From a virus, in the IMG/VR virus record IMGVR_UViG_3300043410_000935, positions 1 through 25,452 of that record: a stretch of DNA of 25,452 bases; one strand, written 5' to 3'. Both the position numbers and the translations under genes were made by a program. A model generated the notes under the pieces. That model was not told the origin of the DNA and searched no databases. It was given only the letters and a program-made list of their open reading frames with translations. Shown one piece after another: positions 21,439 through 25,452 of this stretch. Within the stretch, counting starts at the first letter, position 1; each line of letters begins with the position of its first letter.

Positions 21439-21446
21439 CAAATATA
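21439..21446 (-). promoter_or_regulatory. Bacteroidota-type -7 box for rpsU
   Basis: On the minus strand TATATTTG matches TAnnTTTG exactly, 17 bp before the ATG, giving a leader of about 10 nt. No TTTG is found near -33, so the upstream element is weak or absent. Confidence 0.5.
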
Positions 21447-21524
21447 TAAAAATTTTTTGTTTTTATAAGTATTTTTTCGTATTATTTAAAAAACACCATA
21501 AAATAAATATAATATGAAGAATTA

Positions 21525-21950
21525 ATGAAAATTGGAAAGTATATTCCATTAGGAACGTACAACGAAGTAAAAATTGGTTATGGTACGGTAGATTTTAAAA
21601 ATCTAAAAACAATTTATTTAAAATTAAATGCGTGGGTTCAACCCGAGAATGAGACTGATGATTTTGATTATCTAATTTCAAAATCGAGAAGAAAAATAAA
21701 AGAATTAATTTATAATTTAAGAAACCCTTATTTTAGACAACAATGTATTGTTGATTTAGATATAAGAACTAAAGGTATAAAATTAGAAAAAAGGTCTTTT
21801 ATGAATTTAGAAGTTACATTATATGTTGATAAACAATTTGATGTGAAATCTAAAGAAGTAAAAACTGTGATAAAAGATATACTTGAAACCACAATCGATG
21901 AGGGTTTGGGTGACAAAAAATTATTCAATTTTTACAAAAGCAAGAAATAA
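21525..21950 (+). CDS. Unknown 141-residue protein in the head module
   Basis: A basic, soluble protein starting MKIGKYIPLGTYNEVKIGYG. It alternates strands (KTIYLKLNAWVQPEN, RSFMNLEVTLYVDKQFDVKS) with helices (SKSRRKIKELIYNLRN, KEVKTVIKDILETTIDE), suggesting a compact alpha/beta fold. An earlier ATG at 21513 hits a stop after two codons, so 21525 is the start. The 38 bp after the stop hold the candidate late box for gene 21. It lies between the reversed bS21 gene and the prohead protease. No family is recognised and its role in head assembly is unproven. Confidence 0.65.
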   Translation: MKIGKYIPLGTYNEVKIGYGTVDFKNLKTIYLKLNAWVQPENETDDFDYLISKSRRKIKELIYNLRNPYFRQQCIVDLDIRTKGIKLEKRSFMNLEVTLYVDKQFDVKSKEVKTVIKDILETTIDEGLGDKKLFNFYKSKK

Positions 21951-21963
21951 CCTTGATATTGAT

Positions 21964-21972
21964 GTATTTATA
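21964..21972 (+). promoter_or_regulatory. Candidate late promoter box GTATTTATA at prohead protease
   Basis: An exact GTATTTATA box 16 bp before the ATG at 21989, in the 38-bp gap after the 141-residue gene. Confidence 0.5.
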
Positions 21973-21988
21973 GTAATAAAATCTATAA

Positions 21989-22672
21989 ATGAAGATATTA
22001 GGACCAAACGAAACGGGAAAAGGAATATTAATCGAATACGACGCAGGACACGTATCTCCCGAAGACAATAAAAAAATCATATCGGAAATGAAGAATATGG
22101 ACTTCTCTGAAGACCTTATTCTTTATGCCGTTTTACAAAAATTCGACACTCCAAATAAGAACGGAAGAATCTATCCTGAATTATTACTTAAGAGAGAAAA
22201 CGAAAAATATCAAACACTTATTAATAAGGGTAGTGCTTTAAATGAATTAAATCACCCTTCATCATCACTTATCGATTTAGATAGAGTATCACATTCTATT
22301 TTAGAGACATGGTGGGATGGTAAAATGTTAATGGGTAAAATTAAATTATTCACATCACCAGGTTGGAAGAAAATGGGTATCGTTTCTACGAAAGGAGACC
22401 AAGCGGCTATGTTAATTATGAACGGAGCAACTTTAGGTATATCTTCTCGTGGAGTAGGATCATTAAAAAACGTTAAAGGTCAAAACATTGTACAAGAGGA
22501 CTTTGAGTTGGTTTGTTTCGATTTAGTATCCTCACCATCAACTCCAGGTGCTTACATTTTTTCTGATCCATCAGAGAGAGACCAATACCAAGAATCGATT
22601 GAGGAGAAGCCTGAATTAGATAGTAGAATGAAAAAGTTAATGGGCGGATTAGACAGATTTTTATCAAAATAA
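21989..22672 (+). CDS. 21: Prohead core protease (gp21-like, serine protease)
   Basis: A 227-residue maturation protease (T4 gp21 is 212). The catalytic elements of the fold shared with herpesvirus assemblins are visible: the histidine in ALNELNHPSSSLID (H89) and the serine in GATLGISSRGVGS (S152/S153), followed by EDFELVCFDLVSSPSTPGAY. A segment YAVLQKFDTPNKNGRIYP (46-63) is typical of T4-type homologues. It is packed in the prohead core and on activation cleaves the scaffold, capsid propeptides and itself, mostly after (I/L)-x-E. The gene precedes the scaffold and capsid genes, as in T4. Its candidate late promoter lies 16 bp upstream. Confidence 0.93.
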   Translation: MKILGPNETGKGILIEYDAGHVSPEDNKKIISEMKNMDFSEDLILYAVLQKFDTPNKNGRIYPELLLKRENEKYQTLINKGSALNELNHPSSSLIDLDRVSHSILETWWDGKMLMGKIKLFTSPGWKKMGIVSTKGDQAAMLIMNGATLGISSRGVGSLKNVKGQNIVQEDFELVCFDLVSSPSTPGAYIFSDPSERDQYQESIEEKPELDSRMKKLMGGLDRFLSK

Positions 22673-22725
22673 CAAATTTTATAGGGTTACAAATAGTAAA
22701 AAAGGAAATTTTCCATAAAACCGTA

Positions 22726-22734
22726 GTATTTATA
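22726..22734 (+). promoter_or_regulatory. Candidate late promoter box GTATTTATA at scaffold gene
   Basis: An exact GTATTTATA box 24 bp before the ATG at 22759, in an 86-bp gap with no other structure. Confidence 0.5.
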
Positions 22735-22758
22735 AGATAATAAAAACAAAATTTCACA

Positions 22759-24000
22759 ATGACTGAAAAATCAATTTTAGAACAAGCGTTACTTCAAGTA
22801 CAAACTCTTGAAGAAGCTGTAAAGCAAAATGCAAAAGGTATACTTGCTTCAACTATGAAACAAGAACTAAATGACTTGCTTAAAGAATCATTGGAAGAAG
22901 AGGAAGAAACTAAAGATGAAGAGGTTGACGAGCAACCCGAAACTGAAGTAAATCCTGAAGAAGAGGAAGACGATATGTCAGATACAGACACTGAAGAAGT
23001 GGATGATACTGAAAATGACACAAACCTCGATAACGTTGACCCTGAAGCAGGTAACGACTCAATCGAAACAGATAGTGCTGATGCTCCTGAATTACCAGAT
23101 TTTGGTGGTGGAGATGACGCAATTGAAGATGAAGATGACGTTATGGACATGACAGGTGCGTCTGATGAAGATGTACTTAAAATCTTTAAAGCGATGAAAC
23201 CAGAAGATGGTATTGTTGTTAAAAAAGATGGAGACAATGTCGAACTTGATTTAGACGGCGACGAATATATCATCAAATTAGATGGTGAAGGTAATGACAC
23301 TCCTGAATTCGAATCAGAAATGGGAGAACCGGATTTAGATAACATGGGTGGTCCATCAGATTTTGATGCAGACAACGCAGGTTCAGATATGTCAGGTTTA
23401 GGAGATTCTGAAGAAGAGGAAGAAGAAACACTTTACGAAATCGAATTAGGTGACGAAGAGGAAGAGGAAATGGCAGAAGAAGATGCAAAAGAAGTTGAAA
23501 CAACTGAAGCTGCAAGAACAAAGTCTAATCCTCACGGAAACAAAGGTGGTTTCAATAGAGCAGGATTACCAAGTAAGAAAACTTACAAGGCGGGTTCTGG
23601 TGTAGTTGGAATCAACGAAGAAGTTGAAACATTAAAGAAACAAAATGCTGAATATAAGAAAGCGTTAGTTTTATTTAAAGATAAACTTAACGAAGTTGCT
23701 GTGTTTAACGCAAACTTAGCTTACGCTACACGTTTATTCACAGAACATTCGACAACAAAACAAGAGAAATTGAATATCCTTAAGAGATTTGACACAGTGG
23801 CAACATTGACTGAATCTAAAAGTTTATTCAACTCAATTAAATCTGAATTAGGTACAAAAACTACAGTTACTGAATCAGTTGTTGAGAAAATCTCTAACAC
23901 TCCATCAACATCATCATCTCAAGAAGTATTGGCTGAAGCGAAAGCTTACGAAAATCCACAATTCAAGAGAATGAAAGATTTGATGAGTAAAATGAAATAA
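22759..24000 (+). CDS. 22: Prohead core scaffold protein (gp22-like)
   Basis: A 413-residue acidic protein (T4 gp22 is 269). The N-terminus (ILEQALLQVQTLEEAVKQNA) is helical and followed by a long Glu/Asp-rich disordered region. Near residues 130-180 is a more ordered acidic part (DVLKIFKAMKPEDGIVVKKD and VELDLDGDEYIIKLDGE), and then more acidic linker. The C-terminal third is coiled coil: EEVETLKKQNAEYKKALVLF, NEVAVFNANLAYATRLFTEH and QEKLNILKRFDTVATLTESK, a conserved stretch of T4-type scaffolds. It forms the inner core around which the capsid assembles and is then degraded by gp21. The extra ~140 residues lie mainly in the acidic insert. It is followed directly by the capsid gene, with an A-rich leader and no clear box between. 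Confidence 0.9.
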   Translation: MTEKSILEQALLQVQTLEEAVKQNAKGILASTMKQELNDLLKESLEEEEETKDEEVDEQPETEVNPEEEEDDMSDTDTEEVDDTENDTNLDNVDPEAGNDSIETDSADAPELPDFGGGDDAIEDEDDVMDMTGASDEDVLKIFKAMKPEDGIVVKKDGDNVELDLDGDEYIIKLDGEGNDTPEFESEMGEPDLDNMGGPSDFDADNAGSDMSGLGDSEEEEEETLYEIELGDEEEEEMAEEDAKEVETTEAARTKSNPHGNKGGFNRAGLPSKKTYKAGSGVVGINEEVETLKKQNAEYKKALVLFKDKLNEVAVFNANLAYATRLFTEHSTTKQEKLNILKRFDTVATLTESKSLFNSIKSELGTKTTVTESVVEKISNTPSTSSSQEVLAEAKAYENPQFKRMKDLMSKMK

Positions 24001-24036
24001 TAAATAAAAAAAACAAAAAACAAAAAAACATACAAA

Positions 24037-25452
24037 ATGGGAGCATTATTAGAATCAGGTATGGTAGGTAACATCGGTCTTAAGCACTTACGTGTTATCA
24101 AAGAAGATACCATCAAAAAATGGGATGAGTTAGGATTTTTAGAAGGTCTTGACGGTCACCAAAAAGATAACATCGCGCAATTATATGAAAACCAAGCGTC
24201 TTATTTAATCAACGAAGCAGCTGTTGCTGATGCGTCTGGTTCATTCGAGACTGTGGTATTCCCTATCATTCGTCGTGTGTTCTCTAAATTATTAGCTAAC
24301 GATATCGTATCAGTACAAGCGATGAACTTACCAATTGGTAAATTATTCTACTTCATTCCTAAAATTCAGGATAGAGCAGGTACTCATCACCACGCACCTT
24401 ACGGATATCCTAGCACTGCGTCATCTACTACAGGTTACACAGATTCAGCTAAAGCACTTTACGATCGTTTCTACGAATCTTCAGATGCTGTAACTGAAGG
24501 ATTATTTGATTACTCAAAAGGTAATTATTCAGCTGTAACTTTATCTGCAGATGCAGTTGTTACATTCTCTAACGGTGTTGCTGCTGACACAAACATCGTA
24601 ACTACATTGACAGGTACTTCAGTATCTTCTTTATTAGTTATGTTTAGTGGTTTCACTAAAGATGGTCAAGGTAAATTAATCGGACCTAACGGTTCTATTA
24701 TGGACACTGAAGAGTTTTTGGCTTCATTAGAAATCAAATTATCAGGTACATCTAAAAACTTCAACATCGTTACTCAAAAATATGGTAAAGGTATTGTTGA
24801 ATACGGTTCAAGAGGAACATCTACTAACTACCCACAAGGTCGTTACACAGATATCTGTGATGAAGAAGGTGTAATCTACGTTAACGTTGACTTACAATCA
24901 TATTCTGCAACTGCAGGTTTCAGTGATTTCACTGTTAACACTGGTTTCGCAGTAACTGACTTAACTGCAACTTACCGTGTTTATGACACATTAGAATTCG
25001 AAGAAGAAATCGGTGAAGTATCTTTCGATTTACAATCAGTAACAGTTTCTGTAACTGAAAGAAAATTAAGAGCTAGCTGGTCTCCTGAATTGGCTCAAGA
25101 CGTTAGTGCATTCCACAACATCGATGCTGAAGCTGAATTAACAGCTTTATTATCAGAGCAAATCGCTGCTGAAGTTGACCGTGAAATCTTACGTGACTTA
25201 CGTAAAGGTGCTGCATGGACAGCGAAGTGGGATTACAATGAGTGGAAATATGGTGCTACAGGTAACACTCCGTTCCAAGGATACACTCAAAAAGACTGGA
25301 ATCAAACTTTGATTACTAAAATCAACCAAATTTCAGCTCAAATCCATAAGACAACTTTACGTGGTGGTGCTAACTGGGTTGTTGTTTCTTCAGAAGTTTC
25401 TGCAGTATTCGACGATTTAGAATATTTCCACGTATCTAACGCTAACCCAGAG
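24037..25452 (+). CDS. 23: Major capsid protein (gp23-like), 3' end cut by window
   Basis: Open to the window edge: 472 codons present without a stop (T4 gp23 is 521). It starts MGALLESGMVGNIGLKHLRV. The segment FPIIRRVFSKLLANDIVSVQ (75-94) aligns by eye with the MVRRAIPNLIAFDICGVQ region of T4 gp23. An L-I-N-E site at residues 57-60, followed by AAVADASGS, lies where T4 gp23 is cut after Glu65, so a 60-residue propeptide is predicted. Later segments FDLQSVTVSVTERKLRASWS and EAELTALLSEQIAAEVDREI are typical of the family. It assembles the hexamers of the head shell. The leader is A-rich (aaaaaacatacaaaATG). Codon use shifts to more C-ending codons than its neighbours, as expected for a very highly expressed gene. 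Confidence 0.95.
   Translation, partial: MGALLESGMVGNIGLKHLRVIKEDTIKKWDELGFLEGLDGHQKDNIAQLYENQASYLINEAAVADASGSFETVVFPIIRRVFSKLLANDIVSVQAMNLPIGKLFYFIPKIQDRAGTHHHAPYGYPSTASSTTGYTDSAKALYDRFYESSDAVTEGLFDYSKGNYSAVTLSADAVVTFSNGVAADTNIVTTLTGTSVSSLLVMFSGFTKDGQGKLIGPNGSIMDTEEFLASLEIKLSGTSKNFNIVTQKYGKGIVEYGSRGTSTNYPQGRYTDICDEEGVIYVNVDLQSYSATAGFSDFTVNTGFAVTDLTATYRVYDTLEFEEEIGEVSFDLQSVTVSVTERKLRASWSPELAQDVSAFHNIDAEAELTALLSEQIAAEVDREILRDLRKGAAWTAKWDYNEWKYGATGNTPFQGYTQKDWNQTLITKINQISAQIHKTTLRGGANWVVVSSEVSAVFDDLEYFHVSNANPE

Noticed and set aside
21525-21950. The 141-residue protein as T4 gp25 (baseplate wedge).
   Set aside because: Size is near gp25 but the gp25 segments around RKGSRPFDPEFG are not present.
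22794-23521. Minus-strand open frames opposite the acidic part of the scaffold gene.
   Set aside because: Gly/Asp/Glu codons read antisense give Ser/Pro/Leu-rich frames; no promoter or start signal, and the plus strand has a clear gp22 match.

Overview
The window looks like part of the genome of a T4-like myovirus (a contractile-tailed caudovirus) that infects a member of the Bacteroidota, probably a flavobacterium-like host. The phage assignment rests on a head module in near-T4 order: terminase large subunit (gp17), portal (gp20), prohead protease (gp21), prohead core scaffold (gp22) and major capsid protein (gp23), the last cut by the window edge. The host assignment is an inference from five observations: DNA that is about two-thirds A+T, almost no Shine-Dalgarno sequences but A-rich leaders, minus-strand promoters resembling the Bacteroidota TTTG/TAnnTTTG type, signal peptides ending in FGQ or SGQ, and a ribosomal protein bS21 of the Bacteroidota type.

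Region 1 (1-5.9 kb, plus strand) is an accessory set aimed at the cell envelope. It holds several small membrane proteins including two holin-like hairpins, a glycine-rich protein with an 11-residue repeat tail, a CsgG-like secreted protein, a glycosyltransferase-like protein, a lipoprotein and a probable outer-membrane barrel with long Ala/Ser and Glu/Lys tracts. Region 2 (5.8-9.2 kb, minus strand) is centred on an RNA-repair-like cassette: a P-loop polynucleotide kinase, a 79-residue unknown, a T4 Rnl1-type RNA ligase and a cyclic-phosphate-processing receiver (cREC) protein, packed with 1-11 bp overlaps. A 117-residue unknown follows downstream and a small lipoprotein lies upstream. Region 3 (9.2-11.9 kb) is a protein quality-control pair: a ClpC-like double AAA+ unfoldase without its N-domain, and a divergent Hsp20, separated by an array of ATGTC repeats.

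Region 4 (12-16.8 kb, plus strand) holds a short ORF, a KTSC-domain protein overlapping a nucleotidyltransferase, and four consecutive genes of unknown function. Several of these have N-termini that resemble T4 capsid-targeting peptides. Region 5 (16.8 kb to the end) is the head module. It is interrupted between portal and protease by a reversed bS21 gene, which shares a 30-bp palindromic terminator with its convergent neighbour.

Two promoter classes can be proposed. Host-like TTTG-N19/20-TAnnTTTG elements precede minus-strand genes (probably early or middle). A recurring (G/A/C)TATTTATA box precedes plus-strand head genes (probably late), often so close to the ATG that the mRNA would be leaderless. 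Rho-independent terminators divide the units. No tRNA, CRISPR array, integrase or insertion sequence was seen. All function calls come from reading motifs, without database searches.
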